From Gracilariopsis chorda (taxonomy: Eukaryota; Rhodophyta; Florideophyceae; Gracilariales; Gracilariaceae): a stretch of DNA of 47,121 nucleotides. A model generated the notes under the pieces. The model searched no databases. It saw only the letters and a list, made by a program, of their open reading frames with translations, and had not been told where the DNA came from. Shown in pieces: positions 1 through 10,843 of this stretch (its first letter is position 1; every line of letters starts with the position of its first letter). Position numbers and translations under genes: made by a program. The stretch spans positions 1-47,121 of the forward strand of contig NBIV01000374.1 of the NCBI GenBank assembly GCA_003194525.1. The letters run 5' to 3'.

Positions 1-1112
1 CTGTTGGTGCTGTGTGTATCATTTTCAGTCACAGAGCTGTCATAAATCAAATGAAAAAGCTCCTTACCAACTTTGGTCCTTACTCCTTCGTAGCCAGCTT
101 TCGGAATGAGAGTAAAATGTTCTGCGGAGAACAAACGATCGTTGTTATGGTACACAGCAGCAATGGGGCCACTCACACTTTCGCGATAAACAATGGCCTC
201 AAATTTTCGTCCTGTTATGGTCTTAGTCTTCTTTCTTGGCGCTATAGATTGCGCGGCAACCTGATTCGCTCACCATAACGCTTTTGTGACGTTTTCGAAT
301 TGCCCCATGACCAAAACCGAAAGGTAATCCAGACTACGCTTGCAAGTGCCAATTCCAGTCGCTCCAATACGATTGGTAATATAATCAACAGTGCTCTTTC
401 CATTATAATCTCTATCGGAAGCAAACAAAGCATCAGTCATTGGTCGCACGGGTCCTGGGGTAGGCACTTCTTGTACCAGCCTAACCAAACATTCCCAAAC
501 GTTAATGATTTTCTCACCAGGTCTCGAATAGTGACTGGCTAAAAACACCGGATTCAGAGCGAAGCACATCGCGTTGTCGACCGGACCTAAAGACTTTTGC
601 GGATTATTAACGTGAGACATCATGGTCAATTGTGCAACTGCTCCGGATCGTAGTCTTTGGTGGTCATCGTCTAAACAGAATATTGTCAACCCAGGTACGT
701 ACAGAAAAAGTCTATTCGCTGCAGCCAATTCATCTTCCAGTTCAGTAATCATTGCGTCGGCCCGTTTCGGAAAGTTACTTCATCCGTCTCCAAACTTTTC
801 CACCCGCTGTTCCCGACCCACAGTACAAGACAATGCCCCCATATCTCTGCATAGCTTTCACCGGTAATGCCCATTTGAAAGAAGAAATCTTTGTTTCTCT
901 TGGCCGTTATGGCGCTTACTGACTAGGAGTAGGATGCTGACAATACATGGAGAATCAAAACTACTTTGAACTCCAAAGGTGTCGTTACTTTCTGTCTTCT
1001 TTGCTTCAGAACACGATTTAAATTTGAAACAACTTTCAGCATAACATATTCTGGAAGAAACACGTCCAATACACTTATTCTTGATAAGTTTGTCTGTGTT
1101 ATTAAGTTTCAT
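1..1112 (-). pseudogene. decayed DDE-type transposase, DDD..R / DRDY family
   Basis: Minus-strand coding remnant running off the left edge. The best-preserved part is 160 codons at 752-270. It contains the run FCLDDDHQRLRS, then NNPQK, GPVDNA and HYSRPGE, and then the block DALFASDRDYN followed by GATGIGTCKRS. Below position 270 the same protein continues in another frame with VYRESVSGPIAAVYHNN. The spacing of an acidic DDD near the start and a DR-Y motif about 100 residues later parallels the intact ORF at 27010-30198 (LDDDLYGTR and VTADRGYG). I infer the same broad PiggyBac-like DDE superfamily. From memory, similar proteins occur in oomycetes, but I cannot check this here. In-frame stops and at least two frame changes make it non-functional. 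Positions 858-1112 appear to be more of the N-terminal part in another frame. Confidence 0.5.
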
Positions 1113-1789
1113 ACACCGATTTGCTCCTCAACTTCTCGTTTCATGCGTTCTAATATTTTGATTTGCTTCTGAATGGAAACGCTTGCTAAGTGATTCATTG
1201 ATTACCGTTCAACATCATTTTCAAAGATTGAAAAGGTGAAGCGTACTCCCAATCTTCGAGACCTTCCAAGTGCCCTCAGGTTCTGTTGTTCAAATAACCG
1301 TTTGTCTCATGATGTTGTTCGGAATATGGAATAGAGTCATGCTGTCGTCTATTATAGTTTCACCGTCTCCGTTGAACAAAGACGACCACACATCTTCAAT
1401 TACAATCTGTATTGCATCAAGGACATTGGATAGGGTAGATATATGTACTGTTTGCTGGTTGTCAGTGAACCTTCGGTATGCAGCTGTCGAATTTCTTCTT
1501 CAGTAACGGTTTGTTATGTTGATCAGAGTTATAGAGAACGGTCTGCTGAATTATCTGAATCATGGGTTTGCGCTTGTTCGTTCTCAGGGTTATAGACACT
1601 GTCACTATCCTCACCTGTTGAGTTGTAGGAAAGCATAATGTTGACTTGGTTTGAAAGATTTGCAGTTCTTGAAACTGCCTTAACAGTATTTGTGTCTACA
1701 ACTTGTACTGTTTGCAGATCATCGGTTAAACTTAACTGATGTGGTGGAAATTGAACAGCCGTGGGAATGCAATGGTTTGGTGTTGACAA
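1113..1789 (-). pseudogene. possible N-terminal extension of the same decayed transposase
   Basis: Minus-strand translations of this stretch are protein-like in patches. There is an acidic and Ser/Asn-rich segment at 1789-1529, and in another frame a segment containing TVHISTLSNVLDAIQ and DDSMTLFHIPNN around 1500-1270. They lie upstream of the transposase remnant on the same strand and could be its N-terminal region. I recognise no domain. The assignment rests only on position and orientation. Confidence 0.25.
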
Positions 1790-2003
1790 GACTGCTCCAG
1801 ATTCGGACTTTGATTGTAGTCCTCATCAAGAGACAATTCATGACCAGACTCTCTTGTCCTGGCAAGCAAGCGAAGGTATCAATCTGGAGGCATCGTGATC
1901 TGCAAATTGCGCCGGACTGCCTTTCAGAGTTTGACATCGCGTTGCGCAACGATTGGCATGAACTGCGATCTTCGGAGGATTGTTGTATATTCCACTGGGT
2001 ATT
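1790..2003. other. no recognisable gene
   Basis: Short ORFs exist on both strands, but none resembles a known family. They overlap one another and look like chance reading frames. Confidence 0.4.
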
Positions 2004-2175
2004 TGTGGGTCCCGCTAGGTGAGTCGTGCGTTCCACTGGGTGAGGTCTGGGTGATCTCACCCTGATCACGGGTGAGATTCACCCACCAGTGGGACTCCTC
2101 ACCTGGCAGGGTGAAGTGGGGCCTCCTCACTCCAATTTCACCCCACAAAAAGGGTGATGAAATTCATCACCCTAC
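2004..2175. repeat. dense cluster of GGGTGA/TCACCC motifs with palindromes
   Basis: About 170 bp in which GGTGA or its complement occurs roughly a dozen times in both orientations. Two inverted repeats stand out. The arms ATCTCACCC (2054-2062) and GGGTGAGAT (2070-2078) enclose a 7-nt spacer. The arms GGGTGATGAA (2152-2161) and TTCATCACCC (2163-2172) are perfect and enclose one base. The arrangement could be the subterminal region of a DNA transposon, a MITE, or a protein-binding array. A weaker relative with GGGTGAGCTCACC occurs near 25600. Confidence 0.55.
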
Positions 2176-2843
2176 GAGAACGGGGCTAACCTACCTAAGG
2201 ATTGCTCTGACAAGAGCAGGTTGACCCCTTAGAATACATCAATAAACGCACATTACTTCCCTCCGAACGACTAGCCAATGGTAATCAAAGGATTTGCCCT
2301 ACTGGCACGAATCGGTCGAGCTCGTGTATGATTGTCACTCTCGACAGCCTCAAATTTTATCAGCCCATTGAACCCGTCTCACACGTGGATATCTCTGACG
2401 GCCGGCGAACAGGCAAATCTTTGCTGGTCCAATCAGGCGGTAGTCTTCCAATCCCGTGTACACCGTGTCGATTTTCGGGCAAATGGAGCACAAATCTCTT
2501 CAAAAAAACCAATTGACATTGTCACGGGTCATATTAATGTGCTTTAATGCAGCCTGTATTATGCACAATTTTTGCTCCAAGCGTGGTAGAATAGCATCTT
2601 TACGGTCACGCAAATGCATAGTTTAGGTAGCGAACCTCTGTTTGGGACATATCGGCCAGGTGTTAGACGATATTTAAAACGAAGAATTAGAGTGAAATTA
2701 GTTGTAGGTGGCTGCTTGGACAGAAGTTTTTTCAACTTTAGGGTACGTTCTAGCTTAAGTACCTATCGTCAGCACATTAAAAATAGATAGAATAGAAGCT
2801 TATCCTATTCAAACAACAAATTAAACTAAGTATCGTACAACCT
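2176..2843. other. non-coding, AT-richer towards the right
   Basis: No family-like ORF. Two overlapping plus-strand ORFs of 62 and 71 codons at 2328-2547 are in different frames of the same DNA and resemble nothing I know. The right part becomes AT-rich and leads into the tandem repeat. Confidence 0.4.
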
Positions 2844-3040
2844 ACGTATACTTTTCTAACAAAAAAGTATAGTTCAATTGTGCATACGTAGGCTCCGCAC
2901 TACTGCAAACGTATACCTTCTAACAAAAATAGTTTTAAACTATGTAGTGCATACGTAGGCCACACAGTTCTACAAAAGTAGAACGCTGTAACAAAATAAG
3001 AACTAACTATACGTCTCATACGTGGGTGATTCGTACTTGA
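2844..3040. repeat. imperfect tandem repeat, about three units of ~65 bp
   Basis: Unit 1 starts at 2844 (ACGTATACTTTTCTAAC) and unit 2 at 2909 (ACGTATACCTTCTAAC). A more diverged third unit starts near 2976 (GAACGCTGTAACAAAATAAG). Each unit has an A-rich run after TAACAAAA and ends with a CATACGTAGG or CATACGTGGG box. No protein is encoded. Confidence 0.6.
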
Positions 3041-3187
3041 TATGTATTGACCTCTTAAACTAAGACGAATAAGAATGCAATGCATATGTACTTTTTGAAG
3101 TACTACGTATGAAAACTATCAAGGTACTGCTGGTTCAGGAACATCTCTAGACAATGAAGACAATATTTATAGGTATACACGTAGAAA

Positions 3188-3220
3188 CGGCCTTCGGCCG
3201 TGGGCGGCGCTGCGCGCCGC
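3188..3220. repeat. pair of adjacent GC-rich hairpins
   Basis: CGGCC-TTC-GGCCG (3188-3200) is followed four bases later by GCGGCGC-TGC-GCGCCGC (3204-3220). Both have perfect arms. They mark an abrupt change from AT-rich sequence on the left to GC-richer sequence on the right and may be at or near the end of a mobile element. The role is unknown. Confidence 0.5.
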
Positions 3221-3460
3221 TGAGTAGGGGTGACTTTTGGGGATCTGCAGGCCGCTTATGCTCGCTAACGCTCGCAAACGACCTGCAGACCCATGAGGGC
3301 CGCGGTGCCGAGAGTGAATATAGAATAGAGTAGCAATTGAGCGCCCATGCGATTGTGATTGGCGCGCACTGCAGTTGTGCATAGAGGGTACAGTAGATTT
3401 TAATTGGCTGGCGCTGTCAAAATAACTGCAGTTCCAGCCACTGTGCAGCAGTGTGGGTGG

Positions 3461-3551
3461 CACTGCTGCAGTGCCAGCTACTTAGCAGCTGCGGCATCAA
3501 CATGCAGCAGCAGCCAATGAGCTCTGAGCTTGGCTGCTGCTGCTGTGCTGC
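3461..3551. repeat. CTG-rich segment with a 14-bp perfect hairpin
   Basis: The left arm (3504-3517, GCAGCAGCAGCCAA) is exactly complementary to the right arm (3530-3543), with a 12-base loop that includes GAGCTC. Just upstream, GGCACTG-CTG-CAGTGCC (near 3460-3476) is another perfect inverted repeat. The right arm runs into a (GCT)n microsatellite. Confidence 0.6.
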
Positions 3552-3583
3552 TGAAATTTTTGATTGGCGGGGAGGCGTAAAAA

Positions 3584-4577
3584 TTGCATGCACTGAAGGG
3601 GGCGTGCAAGGGGTTTTTTTGGCGCAACGCCTTCCGTCAATCGACAACACCCCCTCATACATGTGTAAATCATTATAGTACGGGGGGTGTTGAGATATCA
3701 GGCGGGAAACTGTTGTGCAACACCAGTTCTATACTAAAGGGACAGAAACGGTACATCTTCCATCGAAAGGTGATCACTAAAACTCTCAAACTCTCTCCGG
3801 TTCTCGTAGTCCGACATGAGCCCTTTTCCGAATTTACCGCCATCAAACGTGGTGAATGCCGGTCAGGAGCAAGCCGTCATCCAAGACAGAATATACAGCC
3901 CGTGCACAATCGAGACATAACCGATGGGCTTGCGCAGATGGACTTAGGAACTAAAGCCGAGCTTCCACAAAGTTTCATGGGACCTCATAAACCTGAACAT
4001 ATTTATTTGAACTCCTATCATTCTTCCGGCATTCAACAGGAACGAGAGAGGACAGTTATGCGGTTCTCTGGGAGACCTCGCCAAGTTACTCACTATGGAG
4101 CAAAATATGTCTAGGATGCAAGGGCAGAAAATATTCGTCAGGGCCTCGCACGTCTAAGGTCTTCATATCCGGAGTATCAACGAATCACTGCCACACTTCC
4201 AGCGTGTTGTGTTACGTGCAGTGCAAGCGGTGGCTGCTTCGTATTCGTATGTGAAAATATTGTGGCGCAGTTCTGCTTGGTGCAGAGACCGAAGGAACAT
4301 GATGTGGATATAAAAGCTCCAGATGGCTTGAAGTTTCTTTCAGAAGACTGCATATCGATTTGCAACTTGAAGACATGCATCATTGCGTTCTTTTCAAACG
4401 CTACCAACACACTTGAATGTGTTATTTGCAACCGTTTTCACATTCATGGACATGAAGTACGTTCGGGTTGGAGGTCCGTCATTTCTTCGACATCAAGGCA
4501 ATGTGTCGCTTTCTGTTCCAGACCAGGACGCCGGCTACACATACTTGTGGTCGTAAGGTCCTCCCAATCCTAATTCA
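3584..4577 (+). pseudogene. unidentified decayed ORFs upstream of the Helitron Rep
   Basis: A 176-codon frame (3584-4114) is followed by a 103-codon frame (4262-4573). Between them is the protein-like stretch DARAENIRQGLARLRSSYPEYQ in the same orientation as the Rep that follows. The second frame has several Cys and His residues (LECVICNRFHIHGHE). This could be the N-terminal part of the Helitron protein, which in many elements lies before the Rep domain. No motif proves it. Confidence 0.3.
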
Positions 4578-4607
4578 CGTGATTATTATTCTTCTTTCAC
4601 GAGAAGA

Positions 4608-6456
4608 ATGATGTCTAACCCGAATATTCGATACTTGGTTTCAGAGGTATACGAAATCATGCAACCAAGACCAGATATTGTCCGACAGAGATACACAAAT
4701 CTGTTTAGACCAGACAAAAGTGTTCGCAGGATATCAAACGCGGACGAGTCTACTCTTGACATCTCTCCAGACGCCATTCAGGAAGGATTAGATGGCCGGA
4801 ATTATCAAGATGCCCATGAAGCCCAAATCGAGGTGAGCTCCGGTGCGGGACCGTTACTAGAAGATAGCCGAGGCAGACCTATTGCGATGAGAGCTTTTGT
4901 CTTACAGCCAAGTGAACTGTTCAGGTCGGAAGCCCCAGTTGCCCAGCTCGTAGGGGGACGAGAATCCCATTACATGTCAACCGGAAATCTTCGACGTCGA
5001 GTTCTCAAGTACAAGCATTTGAAGCCTCATTCTATGGACGCTGAGAAAGGAGCTTTTCCACCGCTTTACCTTTACGGTGAGATTCATGCCCCATATGATA
5101 CAGCAACATATAATTTATCAAGCGATGCGAACAACCGAGACGAAAGGAGCCTAACATGGACAGAACACTCTAAGCGAAGACTGTACACCCATCATGTGCT
5201 GCTGAACTCTGGTACTCTTCTTCAGCAATGGTTGATTCGTACTAGCACAAACATTGAAGACTTGAGACTTCGTTACTTGGAAACAGAACAGATCAGAATG
5301 GTTGAAAAACGGGAGCTGCGGGCTGGAACCAATACTGGCACAGATAAACTTGGCCCTCCCAGTAACCTCTTCCTTCCAGGTAGTCACAAAACGGCTCCAG
5401 CGTACTGGGACAAAAATGACTGGATTGAAAGCAATGGTCGCCCGACTGGGCTCCCCGACGCTTTACGTCACAGTCACAATGAACGTATGGCGGGAAGAGA
5501 TGAAAAGGCTTAGTATGGACAACGAAAACACCGGAGCGTTTTCTCCACAGGGAAACAGAAGCCGTCCTTTCGATAGGCCAGATGATATTGCAAGAGTGTA
5601 CAACCATATGAAAATTCAATCATGAAGGATCTACAGAATAATTCAGAAGAGCTCTTTGGTTTGAAATGCATTGGGATTGCCGCCAAACTTGAGTTCCAGG
5701 AGAGAAGTACTCCACATCATCACATTCTTCTTTGGTTGGAAGGCGGCGTAGTTGAAGACCCTGAGATCCTTGAAACTTTGATCAAAGCCAATCAGCCTCG
5801 GGGTGACTTGACTGAGGACTAGAAACTCCGAAAATTTGTGAAGAAATTCAATATTCACAGACACTCTCCATATTGCCGCGGTCGTACCTCTGACTGGAGG
5901 TGCAGATTTGGGTATGATCGACAAGAAGTTGTGGCTGAAACAACGATAAATGAGTACACAAACCTAGAGACCTACCGAAGAAGGAGGACAGAAGATTTGA
6001 AAGTGGTTCCCTACGATCCAGATCTCACAATTAAGTACAAGGGTCACATCAATGTTGAAAGAACCCAAGGTGGCAGCTCTGTAGCATATCTGATGAAGTA
6101 TGCTTTCAAGAGTGCCAAAGAACAGGATTTGGTTGTATCACGTCGAACGGCAAGCCAATCAAGTGCACAGAGTGACATGCTTCAAAATGCGATCAGTGCG
6201 TACATGAGAGGGAGAGTAGTGCGCACAGTTGAAGCTGCATAGAACTTCTTTGAGTTCAGGCATGTTTGCATCAATCAAACTGTACAGGAACTGAACATAC
6301 ATCTCCGTGGAGAGGTACAGGTTTTGATTCGAAGCGTAAGACTGCCTAGACGTCTTAAGTCTTCCATGCTGGAAAGATATTTCAAACGACCCTTCCGGTA
6401 CATGGACTTGGACCACATGACATACTACGAGACAAACGCTGAAGATAATGATAATT
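4608..6456 (+). pseudogene. Helitron replication initiator (Rep), helicase missing
   Basis: Rolling-circle Helitron Rep spread over at least four frames. The first 301 codons include LYLYGEIHAPYDTATYNL and then LLQQWLIRTSTNIEDLRLRY, the usual lead-in to the Rep core. In the next frame come GSPTLYVTVTMNVWREEM and DRPDDIARVYNHM, which match the family's TLF.T.T.NP.W..EI and DRPD...RVF blocks. Codons 5622-5822 hold LEFQERSTPHHHILLWLEG, the HUH metal-binding motif written here as HHH (5715-5723). At 5838-6242 the segments DLTIKYKGHINVE and VAYLMKYAFK correspond to the Rep C-terminus, followed by AISAYMRGRVVRTVEAA and a final frame ending at 6456. Family members continue into a PIF1-like helicase; none is visible, so the copy is truncated as well as frameshifted. 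Confidence 0.85.
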
Positions 6457-6804
6457 GACTTTCGAACAAACTCTTTTTCGTCGGGCCTGGTCTATGTTGG
6501 ATTCTCGTGTGTGAGACCATCTGATGCTGTACTACTCCTTCATAATGAAGACGAAAGGCCCCGAATGCGTATGATTTCCATGCAATGGCGGTAAGCGTCA
6601 AAACCCCTGTCCTACAAGAAGCTGTACACTTTGTAGATGGGCATCATTAATTTGACATAGTTTAGTTTATGCGTAAATCAAAATTTGTGCGGATATCTTA
6701 TACAAACCCTCTGCCGCGGCTCGAAGCTCCACCTGCGGCCAAAGGCCACTTTTCCTTGTAACTTATTAACGGTACCTGGTACCTTCTGTCTGTAATTTGA
6801 GTTC
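6457..6804. other. no gene recognised
   Basis: No long frame and no family motif. I looked for a Helitron 3' end (a hairpin followed by CTRR) and could not place one convincingly. Confidence 0.4.
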
Positions 6805-7014
6805 GTGAAAACATTTTTCGCTGAAATCATGCCATACAAGAAACACTACTGCACCTCCAAAGCAGCACTACAATGCAGGATGTGTAACACAGAAGTGTGT
6901 GTAGGACCACGGGGATGTAATGGTGACCAGACTAAAAGTCATTTCAAGTTCTTCGTTCACTGTCAGATAGCGCACACTTTACTCATATCCTTTATCGATT
7001 ACAGTGCTATGTAG
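6805..7014 (+). pseudogene. Cys-rich fragment resembling a PiggyBac C-terminal finger
   Basis: A 69-codon frame whose core has Cys-x2-Cys (CRMC), then EVC and GC, followed by SHFKFFVHC. PiggyBac-type transposases end in a short Cys/His-rich module of this general spacing (C-x2-C, a second C-x2-C with LC, then Cys and His), as seen intact at about residues 929-972 of the 27010-30198 ORF. Nothing upstream in this orientation looks like a transposase body, so this may be an orphan fragment or chance. The frame ends at TAG. Confidence 0.3.
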
Positions 7015-8839
7015 CAATGTTGTTGGTTGCGAAACGTGTAAAAGGTTCCAGCACTGCCGGAACACACGTGTAGAGTGTTCCAGCAGCTCCTGGAGCATTC
7101 TTTGCTTCGCTGCCCCAGCCGTGCTACTGTATTTAAGTGACGCTGGGGCCAGAAGACGGAGTTTTATTGGTTATTGTGCAGCTCCAGAGGCTAGTAGAAG
7201 CCAATGGAGTTACATAGACGCACAAATGAGTAAGTAGAAAGTAGTAATGCGTTCCTGCGTTGTTTCAACGAATTTTAGACGCTATGAAAAGGTCAAGTTG
7301 AGCCCTGACCTTGGTCTGAACTCAGCGGAGAATCAAATTTATACACATACATCACCCCCCAACCATTCTCGCTCTTTCACTCAACCATTCAACCATCATC
7401 TGCATCTAGCCGTCGCGAACACCGGTTGAAGTGCTTCAAGCGTATACGCGAGACGGGCAGTGTGTATCAAAGGTGCGTCTGTTGTGTGTGAGCTCCACCA
7501 GAGCTTTGCTCAGATAACGATGTCGGTCGAAAGACCTGGCCATTTTTGGACGAAAGTGCTGGACGGGAAGCTGTCCACAGGCGACGTGCCGTGCAACCTT
7601 TACTGCAACGGGCCAGATTGGGTATATATTGAAAGCCTATCCAGCTGTTAGTAGCTCTCTTTTGGAAGCCTTGTAGGATTGTAAGCGTCTGCTTCTGGTT
7701 AGCCTAGAAGTACATAGGCTGCAGAAATCACAACAAATCCTGATTGTCTGACCAGAAGTCGGGAGTCTGACTCCTAGTGGCTATTGGCATAAGGTTTTGG
7801 TCGCGCACTTTTTCAAGAAGTTTTGAAAAAGTTTTCCGGGAGTGAGACTTTTGCTCTCCCTTTTGTTTTCATATTTGCTTAGCAGGGTGAGTCCTTTTTA
7901 GTCTCTGCATTTCCATTTGATCGCTATTTCTGTTTATCATTTTTATCTCTACGGGGCTTGCAGCTACGAGGACACCCTTTTCAGCCTACTTTATTGCTAA
8001 TTTTGGCCCCTCTGCGTCACCGTTTTGTGATGGCGCCCACAAATATAGTACATGATTGAGGCTTGTCTCTTCAAATGAGACCCAGCCAGACCTCATCATC
8101 CCATTTACAATTAATATAACGGCATATTCGCAACGCCAGAAGTGTCAAATTTGTTAGACATGGTCAACCTGAGAATGATTTTCACTACTTGATGGCTTTT
8201 GGTGATCTGAACCAGGCTAACCAGCCTTCCAGCTCCACCAATGTCAAGACAATAATAGAAAAATTTGTCAACGGACGGTTTGACGTATCCACACCGTGGC
8301 AGCAATGCTCAGTAGTATCATTTACAGGCAGCCACTGCAGGGTCTTCTTTATAACAATAAGAACAACTGTTCGGAGACACCAAAATAAAACAAATTCTTC
8401 CAAGACAGTGCGTCCGCATGACTGACGAGGCAACGAGGTCTAACATGCACCTCGCCGGAGAGAAGGTATTCATCTAAATATAAAGCTAAAGGTAGTCTAC
8501 TCGTCAATGCGGCCGTGTACTTTGAGTGGGTAGTTATTACCTCTCATAAATTCGTGGACTTACTGTGGGAGCTCACTACAAGTACTGCTGAGCAAGCTCG
8601 CATCAGTGTCTGACCGGACAATTTTGTAGTCCAGTCTTGTTGAAAAATATTGGGTAGTGCCTGGCAGCTTGACCGACACACGACGTCAGCCAGAGCTGCC
8701 GGCGGTGCTATATTTATAAACTGAGTGTCAGTTTCAGTAAAGCTTCTACGTCTACAGGTTTCACTGAACGGCTGGCACAGCCATTCAAAACTTTTCTCGT
8801 AGCTATGAACAAAGTATCATGATTTCGCACTACTAGTAT
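7015..8839. other. long stretch without identifiable genes
   Basis: Contains only short overlapping ORFs without family resemblance. Local structure includes a strong hairpin at 7807-7832 and an AT-rich CTATATTTATAAAC box near 8709-8722, which reads as a TATA-like element on either strand. The latter could belong to an eroded LTR of the copia fragment that starts just to the right, but I could not match a second copy. Confidence 0.4.
7807..7832. repeat. 10-bp perfect hairpin
   Basis: The arms ACTTTTTCAA (7807-7816) and TTGAAAAAGT (7823-7832) are exact complements around a six-base loop. No coding context. Possibly part of a MITE or an LTR polyadenylation region. Confidence 0.45.
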
Positions 8840-9014
8840 CTATCTCGAACAATTGACTAAGGGTGCCACTGTTAAAAACCTTTTTGCGCAGCAAAAACTT
8901 TTATGAAAACTCTGCACCGAAAGAGAGAGGTATAGTAATCTACATACTACCCAAGTCCGTATAACGAAACATCGGGTTATTATTTCCGTTACAAAAATCG
9001 AGGAAAAAACAAAA

Positions 9015-9491
9015 TCACAGAACCAGGTCACCGCTGGACTGATGGACAGTGGAGAGTAGTGAGTCTTTTCCAGGATTTCCTACTTTTTCGTGCCCGTCAT
9101 TTGCTGTATCTCCAGGTGCTGCAAAACTATCCTGAGCGCGAAGCGGAGGGATTGGGTTTGGTAGTGGATAAAGTTTGTCCTTCGCTGTACATTGGTGAAG
9201 CAGTGTTTTGTTTCGAGAATCCTTTATGATAAAACTGGTAAAGGTATTATCACTACTGAATCTGACAGTAGCATAATCTGCAATTAATGATAGAGAGAAG
9301 AGAGTGGAATCAAATGAGGGATTGTGTTTTGTAGGTAAAGAGATTCCATCTTCCAAGGGCAGCATGATCGTTCCTGTCCCTTTTATCTTAGACTCTCTGT
9401 CGCTGGCACGCACTGATTGATTCTCAATTGCTTTACAATCCCAGAAGAGGGATCTATCGTTAACCAAAACATGACTAATGCCACATTTCAT
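9015..9491 (-). pseudogene. copia aspartic protease region (copy 2)
   Basis: 158 codons. GISHVLVNDRSLFWDCKAI matches the copia protease surroundings (usually DSGAS.HM..DRSLF.....I), with the catalytic Asp-Ser-Gly degraded to G-I-S or lost at the frame start. Further on, the I.GTGTIMLPLEDG run, FSLSLIADYATVRFSSDN and DKLYPLPN fit the conserved beta-strand and LLSVSKL...V.FS...LY.L positions of the family. The catalytic Asp is not visible in frame, so it would be inactive. Confidence 0.6.
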
Positions 9492-9743
9492 TCATTTAAC
9501 TGCCTCATATTCGTGAGCAGATAGGTTCGACTGTTTTATAGCAACAAACTCACAAGGTTCAGTGTTCTGTCTATCGGGATGGGGCGTGATGGAATTTCTT
9601 CCGCTGGAGTCTCATTTCTTCGATCTGAAGTTATTATTACGCAATTGGTTTGAAGATCTTTTCCATTAATCTTCGTTCTGTAAGGATTGCTTTCTCCAAC
9701 GACACTCGGATCGAATATGATATAGTATTGCACAATGCCACCA

Positions 9744-10345
9744 TCAAACAGTTTTGTTTCTCCAACGCGGCTTTAGGATTGCGGTTTTGGAGCTCAAACC
9801 GGCCATAATAGGGTATTTAGAACAACTTTGTATACCAGCGCTTTTGATGTTACTAGTGGAATCACGGTTTTTGCGGCGATCAATCTCAGATTTTATCAAT
9901 GAGACCACCTGGTCGTGTTCCATGTTATTGGCATCTGCGAGTAATTTGATCGCGATCAAAGAGTCTGGTAAGGTTCTCAATAAACAAGCTGCTCGCTCCT
10001 TGTCGGTTAATGGATCTCCGAGACGAGGAAGCTCAAAGAGTATTGTTTCCATATCATGGAGATGTTCTAGAATTGTTCCGGTCATCCTTGAACACAAAAC
10101 TGTTGACACTGTGTCAAAGATTCATCTTCGTTTGAATGTTGTCCTTTTTGTATATAGTCTCAAGCTTGGTCCAAATGTCTAACGCAGAACATTGCGGTCT
10201 TTCTCAAGAACCTCGGACAAGGCAACTATTGGCTGAATACCAAGGTCCTACAAAATGTGTGATAATTCTTTTCTATCCACGTCATCCCATCGACTGCGAG
10301 CTTGGACAGAGCTCTCACTTGCCAGTGGGTGGGCATTTGTTAGTA
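9744..10345 (-). pseudogene. copia Gag, UBN2-type (copy 2)
   Basis: Codons 10109-9744 contain GTILEHLHDMETILFELPRLG, ERAACLLRTLPDSLIAIK and DQVVSLIKSEIDRR, the standard copia Gag (UBN2) core. In an adjoining frame upstream (10345-10110) the preceding part reads RWDDVDRKELSHILLDLG and WTKLETIYKK, so the domain is nearly whole but frameshifted. Gag forms the virus-like particle that packages the element RNA in the cytoplasm. No zinc knuckle could be found downstream. Confidence 0.75.
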
Positions 10346-10439
10346 CAAAGAAAACTTATTTAGCGTTCATTACGTCTCGAACATATATTCTCCATGTGTA
10401 TTAGTCCGCAGATCCCCTAAGGCGTGGGATTTATTTTTC

Positions 10440-10760
10440 TATTGCCTTCTTCTCTACTTCCACTCATCTGTTTGGGTTAAGAATGGATCAGAATATCCTA
10501 CCAAATTCCGTTTGGCTCCTCTTCTGTATTTGATCTCGTAGATTATTGTGGTTAGGCGTTATCTGATTATTCCCGTTGCTGCTGTCCAATGTTCCTTCTT
10601 GTAGTCATTCATGACCCTTGCCAAAAATCCTACTACAAATGCAATTTCTGGGCGAACTGTTGCAAAAGGATGCATCAGAGATGCTACCAACTCGCGATAT
10701 GGAACATGCAACTCCCCTTAGGATGCATCTTTGCCCTGCAACAATGGCAAATTCTTGATT
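10440..10760 (-). pseudogene. end of copia RT and start of RNase H (copy 1)
   Basis: The minus-strand translation gives HVPYRELVASLMHPFATVRP and then EIAFVVGFLARVMNDYKKEHW, which is the conserved PYRE.VGSLMY...TRPDIA.AV..LSR....P...HW segment linking copia RT to RNase H. RNLVGYSDPF follows, where the family has the YSDADWAG motif with the first catalytic Asp. Resemblance then stops, and the next recognisable minus-strand protein is the Gag of copy 2. Confidence 0.7.
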
Positions 10761-10843
10761 GGGTAATAGACCAGCTTTGCGTTCTGTAATCCAAACTTCT
10801 CTCCCAAAGCCTCAATCATGGGCCTGCTGTGGATACATAGCGC

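Larger units (their letters stand above)
8840..10345 (-). mobile_element. truncated Ty1/copia element, gag and protease region (copy 2)
   Basis: Minus-strand copia remnant. Its right end (5' side of the element) begins near 10345 with gag and it fades out below about 9015. Only gag and the protease region are recognisable; integrase and reverse transcriptase are absent. It lies immediately downstream of copia copy 1 on the same strand, so the gag of copy 2 follows the RNase H start of copy 1 without an identifiable LTR between them. No LTRs or target duplications were found. Confidence 0.65.

Noticed and set aside
8600..8800. LTR of the copia fragment (TATA-like box at 8709-8722)
   Set aside because: No second copy of this sequence was found to confirm an LTR.
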